From Comamonadaceae bacterium (GTDB lineage Bacteria; Pseudomonadota; Gammaproteobacteria; Burkholderiales; Burkholderiaceae_C), in assembly GCA_947450645.1 (NCBI GenBank), contig CANFWH010000004.1:1-64000 (forward strand): 64,000 nucleotides of DNA, given 5' to 3'. The stretch's first letter is position 1. Each line of letters opens with the position of its first letter. A program made the translations under genes and the position numbers. The notes under the pieces were generated by a model. That model was given only the letters and a program-made list of their open reading frames with translations, was not told the DNA's origin and did no database searches. Positions 8,607-16,178 of this stretch are shown here, piece after piece.

Positions 8607-9805
8607 AAGCAGGGTGGGAGACGAGGGCGCTTGGGGAAGTTTGCAAAGTTATTGGAGGTGGTACGCCATCAAAAGATAACGCGGCGTTTTATTCAGGCGA
8701 TATTCCGTGGGCAACAGTTCGCGATATGCGACAAGATGTTATTACGACAACTGAGTGCTCGGTGACGCGTGAGGCAATAAAGAGTAGCGCGACGAACATC
8801 ATTCCAAGTGGCAACGTAGTTATTGCAACACGTGTGGGCTTGGGCAAAGTATGTTTGCTAGGCCAGGACACTGCGATCAACCAAGACCTTCGTGGCATTG
8901 TTCCAATTAGCACAAAGACTCTTTCCGTTCGATTTTTATATTGGTGGTTGAAAGACATTGCAGATTTAATAATTGCAGAAGGCACTGGTGCAACAGTGCA
9001 AGGCGTAAAACTGCCGTTTGTTAAATCGCTGCAAATCCCACTCCCCCCACTCCCCGAGCAACACCGCATCGTCGCCATTCTTGACAAGGCATTTGATGGC
9101 ATCGCCAAAGCCAAAGCCGCTGCCGAAGCGAATTTGCAAAACGCTCGCGCTGTGTTTGAGAGTCACTTGCAAGAGGTGTTTACGCGGCGTGGGGATGGGT
9201 GGGTGGAGACGACGCTGGATAAAGCATCCGAAATCGTTAATGGTTTTGCGTTTAAAAGTGAAGATTTTTCGCCGCTAGAGACGGTGAAGTGCATCAAGAT
9301 TACAAACGTTGGCGTTAAAACGTTTGTGACGGAGTCGGACAGTTATCTTCCGACACGTTTTATGTCGCAACAAAAAGCGGTATCGGTTGACGCTGGAAAT
9401 ATAGTTATTGCTCTCACGCGATCCATTATTTCGGCAGGTTTGAAAATCGCAATTGTCCCTAAAGATTACGATGGAGCCTTGGTAAATCAACGCGTTGCAG
9501 CGATCAAGCCGCATCCTAATGTTGCATTACCAGTATTTCTTTATTCGTACTTGTCCACGCAGGCAGTTGTTGATTACGTAAAGGCACGAGTTAATACATT
9601 GATGCAGCCAAATCTCTCAATTGTTGATCTGCGCTCAATGCCCATTCCGCTACCTTCACTTGAAATACAAAAAGAAATTTGCCGGAAACTCAATCAACTT
9701 AATGCGCAAACCCAGCATCTCGAATCCCTCTATCAGCGCAAAATCGCCGCGCTGGATGAGTTGAAGAAGTCGCTGCTGCATCAAGCGTTTAGTGGGGCGC
9801 TTTGA
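8603..9805 (+). CDS. hsdS: type I restriction-modification system, specificity subunit HsdS
   Basis: A 400-residue specificity subunit with the standard two-fold layout. The first target recognition domain is at residues about 1-150 (WETRALGEVCKVIGGGTPSK...). The central conserved coiled-coil region begins IPLPPLPEQHRIVAILD (about 148-195). The second recognition domain starts at GWVETTLDKASEIVNGFAF, and the C-terminal conserved helix follows MPIPLPSLEIQKEI and ends KKSLLHQAFSGAL. The recognition domains are visibly more AT-rich than the flanking conserved parts, as expected for exchangeable cassettes. The target sequence cannot be predicted by eye. Confidence 0.93.
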   Translation: MKAGWETRALGEVCKVIGGGTPSKDNAAFYSGDIPWATVRDMRQDVITTTECSVTREAIKSSATNIIPSGNVVIATRVGLGKVCLLGQDTAINQDLRGIVPISTKTLSVRFLYWWLKDIADLIIAEGTGATVQGVKLPFVKSLQIPLPPLPEQHRIVAILDKAFDGIAKAKAAAEANLQNARAVFESHLQEVFTRRGDGWVETTLDKASEIVNGFAFKSEDFSPLETVKCIKITNVGVKTFVTESDSYLPTRFMSQQKAVSVDAGNIVIALTRSIISAGLKIAIVPKDYDGALVNQRVAAIKPHPNVALPVFLYSYLSTQAVVDYVKARVNTLMQPNLSIVDLRSMPIPLPSLEIQKEICRKLNQLNAQTQHLESLYQRKIAALDELKKSLLHQAFSGAL

Positions 9806-9895
9806 GCAACTGTCGACATTTTGTCGATAGTTGAGTTTTGAAAATGAGTTGGTTACGTTTTGTAACCGACTGATATGTGTTGATATGTCGATGCT

Positions 9896-9922
9896 ATCGA
9901 CATGAGCTTATTTAGTGTCGAT
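9896..9922 (+). repeat. 27-bp operator-like unit A
   Basis: ATCGACAT at the left and TGTCGAT at the right, with half-site starts exactly 20 bp apart; the interior reads GAGCTTATTTAG. It overlaps the right half of palindrome 9886-9902. Confidence 0.7.
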
Positions 9923-10055
9923 GTTTTGCGATTTCTTCGACATATCGCCCATGACGCGATAAGAAAATCGCATTTTCTTTACACGTTTGGGTCAATATGA
10001 TCAAAAAAGTCGATTTTCTATACATGTTGGCAGGCGTGATGGATACGTACACGCA

Positions 10056-10082
10056 ATCGACATAAGTTCATTTAGTGTCGAT
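10056..10082 (+). repeat. 27-bp operator-like unit B
   Basis: Same architecture as unit A with interior AAGTTCATTTAG; half-site starts are 20 bp apart. It begins the first half of a 70-bp near-duplication (10056-10125 versus 10126 onward). Confidence 0.7.
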
Positions 10083-10095
10083 AAAATCAAAAAAC

Positions 10096-10122
10096 GTCGA
10101 CATAAAGTGTTGACATGTCGAT
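10096..10122 (+). repeat. 27-bp operator-like unit C
   Basis: Left half GTCGACAT (one difference), right half TGTCGAT, starts 20 bp apart. The interior contains the TTGACA -35 hexamer of the predicted fic promoter. Confidence 0.7.
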
Positions 10123-10138
10123 TCAATCGACATAAAGT
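10110..10138 (+). promoter_or_regulatory. predicted fic-hsdR promoter with operator as spacer
   Basis: A perfect -35 hexamer TTGACA (10110-10115) and a -10 hexamer TAAAGT (10133-10138, 4 of 6 consensus) are separated by exactly 17 bp (10116-10132). Those 17 bp are the perfect palindrome TGTCGAT-tca-ATCGACA. A protein bound there would directly block RNA polymerase. Transcription would start near 10145, about 27 bases before the fic ATG. A poorer copy (TTGATA followed by a palindrome) lies at 9880-9902. Confidence 0.6.
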
Positions 10139-10152
10139 CACAACGTGTCGAT
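10126..10152 (+). repeat. 27-bp operator-like unit D
   Basis: ATCGACAT ... TGTCGAT, starts 20 bp apart. It spans the predicted -10 box and transcription start of fic, and its right half ends 19 bp before the fic ATG. Confidence 0.7.
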
Positions 10153-10171
10153 AAAATCGAAAAACATAAAC

Positions 10172-11284
10172 ATGACTACAACGCCTTGGCAATCTGATCA
10201 GCCTTTTAACGGGCTGCCAAATCTGCCGCCTTTGGATGAAATTGAAACGCGTGCCGTGCTACGTCAGTGTATTGCTGCGCGTGCTGCGCTTGGTGAGTTG
10301 AAGCAGGCCGCTTTGTTGATACCGAATCAGTCGGTACTGATCAATACGTTGCCGCTTTTGGAGGCGAAGTCTAGCTCTGAGATTGAAAACATTGTCACAA
10401 CGACGGACAAATTGTTTGAGCATGCCCAAAACGAAGATCGCGCAGACCCTGCGACGAAAGAGGCGCTGCGTTATAGCCGCGCTTTATTCCGAGGTTTTCA
10501 CGATTTAGTGGCGCGTCCTTTAAGCACCCGCACTGCCGAAGGTATTTGCACGCTCATTAAAGGCGTGGAGATGAGCGTGCGGCGTGTGCCTGGCACCAAG
10601 CTTGTGAATGACGCAACGGGAGAGGTGATCTACACCCCGCCTGATGGCGAAGCACATCTGCGGGATTTGCTTGCCAATTGGGAGCGCTTTTTGCACAATG
10701 AGACGGACTTAGACCCTCTCATTCGTATGGCGATTGGGCATTACCAGTTTGAAGCTATTCATCCATTTACCGACGGTAATGGGCGTACTGGAAGGGTTAT
10801 CAATAGTTTGTTTTTGATTCAAGAGGACTTACTGACTTTGCCCATTTTGTATTTGAGTCGCTACATCATTGCACACAAAGCAGACTATTACCGCTTGCTT
10901 TTGGAGGTGACGAAACATCAAGCATGGGAGGCGTGGCTGCTTTTCATGATTAAGGGCGTAGAAGAAACGGCTGTTTGGACGACGCAAAAAATTGCGGCTA
11001 TTCGAAGTCTGTCGGAACATACAACGCAATACGTTAGACAAAAACTACCCAAAATTTACAGCTACGAATTAGTGAGCCTTATTTTTAAGCTGCCTTATAG
11101 CCGAATCAATAACTTGATGGAAGCCGATATTGCTAAACGTCAAACGGCCTCGCAATACCTGAAACAATTGGTGGATATTGGTGTGCTTGCGCCAGCCAAT
11201 ATCAGCCGAGAAAGATTATTTGTGCATCCTAAACTGATGCAACTACTCACGCGCGACAGCAACGATTTCACGCCGTATGAATGA
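10172..11284 (+). CDS. fic: Fic-family protein AMPylator, type I RM-associated
   Basis: A 370-residue Fic protein, predicted to transfer AMP or a related nucleotide moiety to a hydroxyl side chain of a target protein. The catalytic motif HPFTDGNGRTGR is complete at residues 197-208. An N-terminal inhibitory motif of the form S-xxx-E-N is present at residues 68-73, so this is a self-inhibited class II Fic. The last 80 or so residues (KIYSYELVSLIFKLPYSRINNLMEADIAKR...) look like a winged helix, suggesting DNA binding. A GTG at 10145 in the same frame lies inside the operator repeats; I prefer ATG 10172, although it has no clear Shine-Dalgarno. It overlaps hsdR by 8 bp. Confidence 0.88.
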   Translation: MTTTPWQSDQPFNGLPNLPPLDEIETRAVLRQCIAARAALGELKQAALLIPNQSVLINTLPLLEAKSSSEIENIVTTTDKLFEHAQNEDRADPATKEALRYSRALFRGFHDLVARPLSTRTAEGICTLIKGVEMSVRRVPGTKLVNDATGEVIYTPPDGEAHLRDLLANWERFLHNETDLDPLIRMAIGHYQFEAIHPFTDGNGRTGRVINSLFLIQEDLLTLPILYLSRYIIAHKADYYRLLLEVTKHQAWEAWLLFMIKGVEETAVWTTQKIAAIRSLSEHTTQYVRQKLPKIYSYELVSLIFKLPYSRINNLMEADIAKRQTASQYLKQLVDIGVLAPANISRERLFVHPKLMQLLTRDSNDFTPYE

Positions 11285-13214
11285 AGCCGAAACCCGTGCC
11301 GAGCACATTGACCCTGCGCTAGCCCTTGCTGGCTGGGGCGTGCAGGCGGGTAGTCATAGCCTGAGTCGTGTGCGACGTGAGTTTTCGATTACAGAGGGGC
11401 GTATCGAGGGCGGTGGCAAGCGCGGCAAGGCTTTGACTGCCGATTACGTGCTGGAATACAAAGGCATCAAGCTTGCCGTGATTGAAGCCAAAGCGTTTGA
11501 TCTGCCACTCACCGAGGGACTGGCGCAAGCCAAAAACTACGCCGATAAATTGCAGCTTCGCTTTGCCTATGCCACCAACGGGCGGGGTTTTTACCGCGTG
11601 GATATGCACACGGGCGCAGAGGGTGAGTTGGCGGGTTTGATGGACGGATTCCCTACGCCCGAGCAGCTGTGGGAGCTCACCTTTGGCAAACCCAATGCGA
11701 TGGAATTAGCTACACCGGCTGAACTTTGGCGTGATCGTTTTGCCCTAGTGCCGTATCCAGATAAAAGTGGTTCATGGTCGATTCGGTTTTATCAAGAGTT
11801 GGCGGTCCAGGCGGTGCTTCGCAAAATGGCCGCAGGCGAGAAGCGGGTGTTGCTCACGCTGGCAACGGGTACGGGAAAAACGTCAATTGCGTTTCAGATT
11901 GCTTGGAAGCTATTTCAAACGCGTTGGAACTTAAGCGGTGAACCCACGCGCCGCCCACGCATTTTGTTTTTGGCAGACCGCAACAATTTGGCCACGCAGG
12001 CGTACAACGACTTCACGTCGTTTGCTGCGTTTGCCGATGACGCGCTGGTACGCATCAAGCCTGACGAAATTAGGAAAAAAGGGCGCGTGCCGACGAATGG
12101 CAGTTTGTTCTTTACGATCTTTCAAACCTTTATGAGTGGCACGGACGCAGCAGGCGAGGCAGCGCCTTACTTTGGTGAGTATTCAAAAGATTTTTTTGAC
12201 CTCATCATCATTGACGAATGCCACCGAGGCGGCGCCAATGACGAAGGCACATGGCGTGGCATCCTTGAGTATTTTTCGCCTGCTGTGCAACTGGGCTTAA
12301 CCGCCACACCCAAGCGCAAAGACAATACGAACACCTACGCGTATTTTGGCGAGCCTGCGTTTGTCTATTCGCTCAAAGACGGCATCAATGATGGCTTTTT
12401 GACACCGTTTCGTGTCAAGCAAATTTCGACCACGCTGGATGAGTATGTCTACACGCCTGACGACACGGTACTGGACGGTGAGGTTGAGACGGGCAAGCGT
12501 TACGTAGAGGCGGACTTTAACCGCATCATCGAAATTGCCGCGCGCGAAAAAGCGCGAGTGGATATCTTGATGAATGCCATCGACCAGCGGCAAAAAACGA
12601 TTGTGTTTTGTGCCACGCAGGCACATGCCTTGGCGGTGCGCGACCTCATCAATCAATGCAAAACCAGTAGCGACCCCAACTATTGCCAGCGCGTCACGGC
12701 GAATGATGGCGCGCTTGGTGAGCAGCACCTCAAAGATTTTCAGGACAACGAAAAATCAATTCCAACGATTTTGACGACTTCGCAAAAACTCTCCACGGGC
12801 GTGGACGCGAGGAATGTTCGCAACATTGTGCTGATGCGCCCTGTGAACAACATCATCGAGTTCAAACAAATCATTGGGCGCGGCACGCGCTTATTTGAGG
12901 GCAAAGACTATTTCACGATTTATGATTTCGTCAAAGCTTATGAGCACTTTAGCGATCCCGAATGGGATGGCGAGGCGATAGAAGTTGAGACAGCAACCGA
13001 TCCTCTGCAACCGCCAAAGCCAACAGCGATGCCCTATCCAGCCGCGCCGCAAAGTCAGCCGCTTGAAGTGCGCGAACGCGCCGCCAAAATCAAAGTGAAA
13101 TTAGCGGACGGCAAGGCGCGGACGATTCAGCACATGACGGCTACGAGTTTTTGGCATCCTGACGGCACACCCATGTCGGCGCAGCAATTTATGGAAGCGC
13201 TGTTTGGTAAATAG
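11277..13214 (+). CDS. hsdR: type I restriction subunit HsdR, truncated by in-frame amber codon
   Basis: The ATP-dependent translocase/endonuclease subunit of the type I system (EcoEI-like). The N-terminal nuclease domain shows D56 and E70-A-K72 of the PD-(D/E)XK core. Helicase motifs are ATGTGKT (196-202), DECH (313-316) and TATPKR (from 342), with a C-terminal motif IIGRGTRLFEGKDYFTIYDF. The frame stops at TAG (13212-13214) after MEALFGK, at a point where homologues continue. The sequence after the stop reads on in the same frame for 148 codons of recognisable HsdR. The product therefore keeps nuclease and motor domains but loses the C-terminal helical domain that docks on the methyltransferase. 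It is probably non-functional unless the stop is read through or is a sequencing error. Confidence 0.9.
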   Translation: MNEAETRAEHIDPALALAGWGVQAGSHSLSRVRREFSITEGRIEGGGKRGKALTADYVLEYKGIKLAVIEAKAFDLPLTEGLAQAKNYADKLQLRFAYATNGRGFYRVDMHTGAEGELAGLMDGFPTPEQLWELTFGKPNAMELATPAELWRDRFALVPYPDKSGSWSIRFYQELAVQAVLRKMAAGEKRVLLTLATGTGKTSIAFQIAWKLFQTRWNLSGEPTRRPRILFLADRNNLATQAYNDFTSFAAFADDALVRIKPDEIRKKGRVPTNGSLFFTIFQTFMSGTDAAGEAAPYFGEYSKDFFDLIIIDECHRGGANDEGTWRGILEYFSPAVQLGLTATPKRKDNTNTYAYFGEPAFVYSLKDGINDGFLTPFRVKQISTTLDEYVYTPDDTVLDGEVETGKRYVEADFNRIIEIAAREKARVDILMNAIDQRQKTIVFCATQAHALAVRDLINQCKTSSDPNYCQRVTANDGALGEQHLKDFQDNEKSIPTILTTSQKLSTGVDARNVRNIVLMRPVNNIIEFKQIIGRGTRLFEGKDYFTIYDFVKAYEHFSDPEWDGEAIEVETATDPLQPPKPTAMPYPAAPQSQPLEVRERAAKIKVKLADGKARTIQHMTATSFWHPDGTPMSAQQFMEALFGK

Positions 13215-13661
13215 CCCGATTTTTTTGCCAGCGAGACGGAGTTGCGCGGGCTGTGGAGTGACCCGCTGACACGTAAAAAATTGCTGGCAGGCCTTGCTGA
13301 TAAAGGCTTTGGCAAAGCCCAGTTGCTAGAGATGCAGCGCATCATCGAAGCGTCAAACTCCGACTTGTTTGATGTGCTCGCCCATGTGGCGTATGCGCTT
13401 GAGCCGCTGACGCGCAAGATGCGAGCTGACCGTGCGATGGCTGGGGTCAGCGAGCATTTCAGCGCCAAGCACCAAGTGTTTTTAGACTTTGTTCTGGCGC
13501 ACTATGTCGATTTGGGCGTGGATGAATTAGATGTCGAGAACCTGCGCGGACTGCTGACGCTGAAATACAGCGACTCGATGAGCGATGCGTTAAAAGATTT
13601 AGGTGCGCCGCAAGAGATCAATCGAACGTTTTGCGGGTTTCAAAAATATCTCTATGCCTGA
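13215..13661 (+). pseudogene. hsdR: C-terminal part of hsdR beyond the amber codon
   Basis: It continues hsdR in the same frame (11277, 13215 and 13661 are in register): PDFFASETELRGLWSDPLTR, then KKLLAGLADKGFGKAQLLEM, ending with the EcoEI-type terminus EINRTFCGFQKYLYA. This is the domain that contacts HsdM/HsdS. The only internal start codons are weak (TTG 13242, or ATGs well inside the domain), and I see no Shine-Dalgarno. Independent translation is therefore unlikely. The absence of any further stop or frameshift suggests the lesion is recent. Confidence 0.85.
13287..13312 (-). repeat. 26-bp palindromic repeat in hsdR remnant
   Basis: On the minus strand: left arm GCCAAAGCC, core TTTATCAGC, right arm AAGGCCTGC. 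It is translated as part of AGLADKGFG. Confidence 0.5.
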
Positions 13662-13662
13662 G

Positions 13663-14064
13663 TTAGCCCGCACGACTAGACAACATAGCCACCGTCCCAA
13701 TCCCAAGCAGCGTCATCACCAGCGACGCGCCCACATGCGTTGCAATCGCCCCGCAAGCCCATAGCAATCGGCCTTGCTGCAACAGGCTGACCACTTCGGC
13801 CGAGAACGTAGAGAACGTGGTGAGGCCGCCCAAAAAGCCCGTCACGATAAGCAGTCGCCACTGCGGCGAAAGCTCAGGATGATTGCCAAGGTACGCCACC
13901 GCCACGCCAATTAAATAGCCGCCGATGGCATTGGCCATCAGCGTGCCAGGCGGGATGGTGGGGAAGAGGCTGTTGAGTTGCGCACCCAACCACCAACGCA
14001 GAATCGCGCCCATCGAAGCGCCTACACTTATCGACAACAGTGTTGCCCCTAAATTTGAAACCAT
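13663..14064 (-). CDS. crcB: fluoride ion channel CrcB
   Basis: A 133-residue membrane protein of the CrcB/Fluc family, which exports fluoride as a dual-topology dimer. Family motifs are [13 protein letters not shown] near the start, [17 protein letters not shown], and [15 protein letters not shown]. The frame is open back to 14115, but the extension ([10 protein letters not shown]) is just the antisense of the photolyase N-terminus. The start at 14064 gives the normal CrcB beginning. No fluoride riboswitch is possible in front of it, because its start codon overlaps the divergent photolyase start. Confidence 0.9.
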   Translation of the reverse strand: MVSNLGATLLSISVGASMGAILRWWLGAQLNSLFPTIPPGTLMANAIGGYLIGVAVAYLGNHPELSPQWRLLIVTGFLGGLTTFSTFSAEVVSLLQQGRLLWACGAIATHVGASLVMTLLGIGTVAMLSSRAG

Positions 14065-15547
14065 GCCAAGCTCCTCTTCTGTATCGTCGGAATCTTCAAA
14101 AAAGGTATTGTCCACTGCGTTGATGTGGTTCCGCCGCGATTTACGAGCTTCTGATAATGCGGCATTCTTTCACGCATTAAAAAACAACGCACTCAAAAAT
14201 CATGCGGCGGTTTATTGTGCCTTCGTGTTCGACGCTGATATTTTGGATGCGCTGCCAAGAGCGGATCGCCGTGTCGAGTTCATCCACGAATCGCTCGTTG
14301 ACTTAGACGCGCAGTTGCAAAAGTTATCGAATGGACGCGCGCATTTGCTCGTACTGCACGGACGCGTTGTAGATGAAATTCCAAGGCTCGCCGTAGAGCT
14401 TGGCGCAACTTCTGTGTACGCCAATCACGACGATGAGCCCGATGCGATAAGGCGCGACGCCAGTGTGGCTGAAGCTTTGCGGGCGATGGGTGCTAAGCTG
14501 CACACCTTTAAAGACCACGTGATTTTTGAACGCCAAGAGGTACTCACGCAAATGGGTAAGCCGTACACCGTGTTTACGCCGTACAAAAATGCGTGGCTTA
14601 AAAAGCTTGCCAGCACAGGTGATGATGTGCCCGATGGCTTTTATTTGAAGCCTTACCCAACAGAAAAATATGCCCAAGCTCTGCAAGCCGCATCAGATGG
14701 ACTTCGCGAAGTCTATGCTCTGCCAAGCCTTACCCAGATTGGCTTTGAGAAGACCAACATTGCGGAGTTGAATATTCAAACGGGCAGTAGCGGCGCACAA
14801 AAATTATTGATTGATTTCTTGCCGCGTATGCCGCGCTATCAAGAGACGCGTGACTTTCCCGCGATTAAAGGGCCGAGTTATTTGAGTGTGCATTTGCGCT
14901 TTGGTACGGTGTCGATCAGGCAGCTTGCGGGCTTGGCATATGGCCAAGCGCAAGAAGATGTGGGCGCAGCGACGTGGTTATCCGAACTCATTTGGCGCGA
15001 CTTTTATCATCAGATCATGGCGAACTTTCCGCATGCTATGACGGGCAGTTTTAAGCCTGACTACGACCGCATCCAGTGGGAGCAAGGCGAAGAGGCTCAT
15101 GCCCTGTATGCCTCATGGACAGGGGCTTGCACGGGTTATCCACTTGTCGATGCTGCCATGCGACAGCTCAACCAAACGGGCTATATGCACAACCGTTTGC
15201 GTATGGTTGTGGCGAGTTTTTTAACCAAGGATTTGGGACTCGATTGGCGCTGGGGCGAGCGCTATTTTGCTAAAGCGCTCATCGACTTCGATCTTGCCGC
15301 CAACAACGGCGGCTGGCAATGGGCGGCGTCCAGCGGCTGTGATGCGCAGCCGTATTTCCGAATCTTTAATCCGACCAGTCAAAGCGTAAAGTTTGACCCC
15401 AAGGGAAAGTTCATTCGGCGCTACATGCCAGAGCTGGCAGGGCTTAGTGACAAAGAAATTCATGTGCCACGAGACCCCGTTGTCGATCACGCGGAAGCCA
15501 GGGCCAAGACCCTAGAGCGTTATGCCGTTGTTAAAAATTCTGCATAG
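14063..15547 (+). CDS. phrB: deoxyribodipyrimidine photolyase (class I CPD photolyase)
   Basis: A 494-residue FAD-dependent enzyme that uses light to reverse cyclobutane pyrimidine dimers. The N-terminal antenna domain begins [17 protein letters not shown]. The FAD domain has [48 protein letters not shown] and [26 protein letters not shown], all typical of class I photolyases. The open frame extends to 13925 antisense to crcB, but ATG 14063 is the sensible start, with a short Ser-rich leader. A 26-bp palindromic repeat occurs at 14722-14747. The gene overlaps the next one by 26 bp. Confidence 0.93.
   Translation: MPSSSSVSSESSKKVLSTALMWFRRDLRASDNAAFFHALKNNALKNHAAVYCAFVFDADILDALPRADRRVEFIHESLVDLDAQLQKLSNGRAHLLVLHGRVVDEIPRLAVELGATSVYANHDDEPDAIRRDASVAEALRAMGAKLHTFKDHVIFERQEVLTQMGKPYTVFTPYKNAWLKKLASTGDDVPDGFYLKPYPTEKYAQALQAASDGLREVYALPSLTQIGFEKTNIAELNIQTGSSGAQKLLIDFLPRMPRYQETRDFPAIKGPSYLSVHLRFGTVSIRQLAGLAYGQAQEDVGAATWLSELIWRDFYHQIMANFPHAMTGSFKPDYDRIQWEQGEEAHALYASWTGACTGYPLVDAAMRQLNQTGYMHNRLRMVVASFLTKDLGLDWRWGERYFAKALIDFDLAANNGGWQWAASSGCDAQPYFRIFNPTSQSVKFDPKGKFIRRYMPELAGLSDKEIHVPRDPVVDHAEARAKTLERYAVVKNSA
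14722..14747 (+). repeat. 26-bp palindromic repeat in photolyase gene
   Basis: Left arm GCCAAGCC, core TTACCCAGA, right arm TTGGCTTTG; encodes about residues 220-229 (PSLTQIGF). Confidence 0.5.
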
Positions 15548-16178
15548 CGACCCGCACATCATCGTCGCCGTCAAGCCAGCGGGACTGCTAGCCGTGCCTG
15601 GACGCGGCGCGGATAAGCAAGATTGTTTGAGCGCGAGGCTCGCCGTAGAGTTTGGAGATATCCACATCGTGCATCGACTCGATCAAGCAACATCAGGCTT
15701 GATGGTGTTTGCGAGAAGCCTTGCTGCGCTGCGAGACCTACACGCTCAATTTCGCGAAGGCAAGGTAGATAAGGCTTACGAAGCGATTGTGATTGGACAG
15801 CCGCGTGATAAAAGTTTTTCAATTGACCTGCCCCTAATGGCAGACTGGCCGAATCGCCCGAAACAAAAGATTGATTTGGAGAGCGGCAAGCCATCCACAA
15901 CGCGCGTTGAAGTTATCAGTTTTGATGCGGCAACCAACACTAGCCGCGTGCGATTAATTCCAGTCACAGGACGCACGCATCAACTGCGCGTGCACATGAT
16001 GGCCGTGGGACACGTGATTGTGGGTGATGCGTTATATGGCTCGCAAGCCACACCAGATAAGGCCTCCACGAGTGCCGATTCTTTGGCTAACCGTTTAATG
16101 CTGCATGCCAGCGAGCTTGCGTTTACGCACCCTGTCATAACTGCGCAGCTTGAATTTGAATCAAGCCCCGAGTTTTAA
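15522..16178 (+). CDS. RluA-family pseudouridine synthase
   Basis: A 218-residue pseudouridine synthase of the RluA/RluD superfamily without an S4 domain. The catalytic motif is [18 protein letters not shown], where the aspartate in RLDxxTSG is the nucleophile. It is preceded by [12 protein letters not shown] and followed by [13 protein letters not shown] and GDALYG. Short proteins like this modify 23S rRNA or tRNA; the exact target cannot be assigned. It overlaps the photolyase end by 26 bp and ends with a 4-bp convergent overlap with uppP. Confidence 0.9.
   Translation: MPLLKILHSDPHIIVAVKPAGLLAVPGRGADKQDCLSARLAVEFGDIHIVHRLDQATSGLMVFARSLAALRDLHAQFREGKVDKAYEAIVIGQPRDKSFSIDLPLMADWPNRPKQKIDLESGKPSTTRVEVISFDAATNTSRVRLIPVTGRTHQLRVHMMAVGHVIVGDALYGSQATPDKASTSADSLANRLMLHASELAFTHPVITAQLEFESSPEF

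Larger units (their letters stand above)
9806..10171. promoter_or_regulatory. 366-bp repeat-rich intergenic region between hsdS and fic
   Basis: This is the only gap over 300 bp in the window. It is AT-rich and contains at least ten half-sites TGTCGAT or ATCGACA. Two perfect 17-bp palindromes TGTCGAT-N3-ATCGACA lie at 9886-9902 (N3 = gct) and 10116-10132 (N3 = tca). Four 27-bp direct units run ATCGACAT...TGTCGAT. A near-identical 20-mer beginning TGTCGATAAAATC occurs at 10076 and 10146, so the last part looks like a 70-bp tandem duplication. Other short dyads are GGTTAC-N5-GTAACC (9851-9867) and AAGAAAAT-CGC-ATTTTCTT (9961-9979). The short minus-strand frame through it is a by-product of the repeats. 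Confidence 0.85.

Noticed and set aside
9851-9867. GGTTAC-N5-GTAACC dyad as a terminator after hsdS
   Set aside because: The stem is only 6 bp and no T run follows; it may be an operator but not an intrinsic terminator.
9806-10171. Possible CRISPR array
   Set aside because: Units are inverted half-sites with irregular distances (30, 40, 160 bp), there are no unique spacers of even length, and no cas genes are nearby.
10001-10192. 63-codon minus-strand frame with internally repeated peptide (RHVVTLCRL-like)
   Set aside because: It is the translation of the operator repeats, has no Shine-Dalgarno and overlaps the fic start.
12297-12728. 143-codon minus-strand open frame opposite hsdR
   Set aside because: Antisense to helicase motifs of hsdR; no start signal.
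13212-13242. hsdR as a frameshift, or the C-terminal part as a separate gene starting at 13242
   Set aside because: All parts are in the same frame, so this is a nonsense codon. The codon at 13242 is TTG without a ribosome binding site inside a conserved domain.
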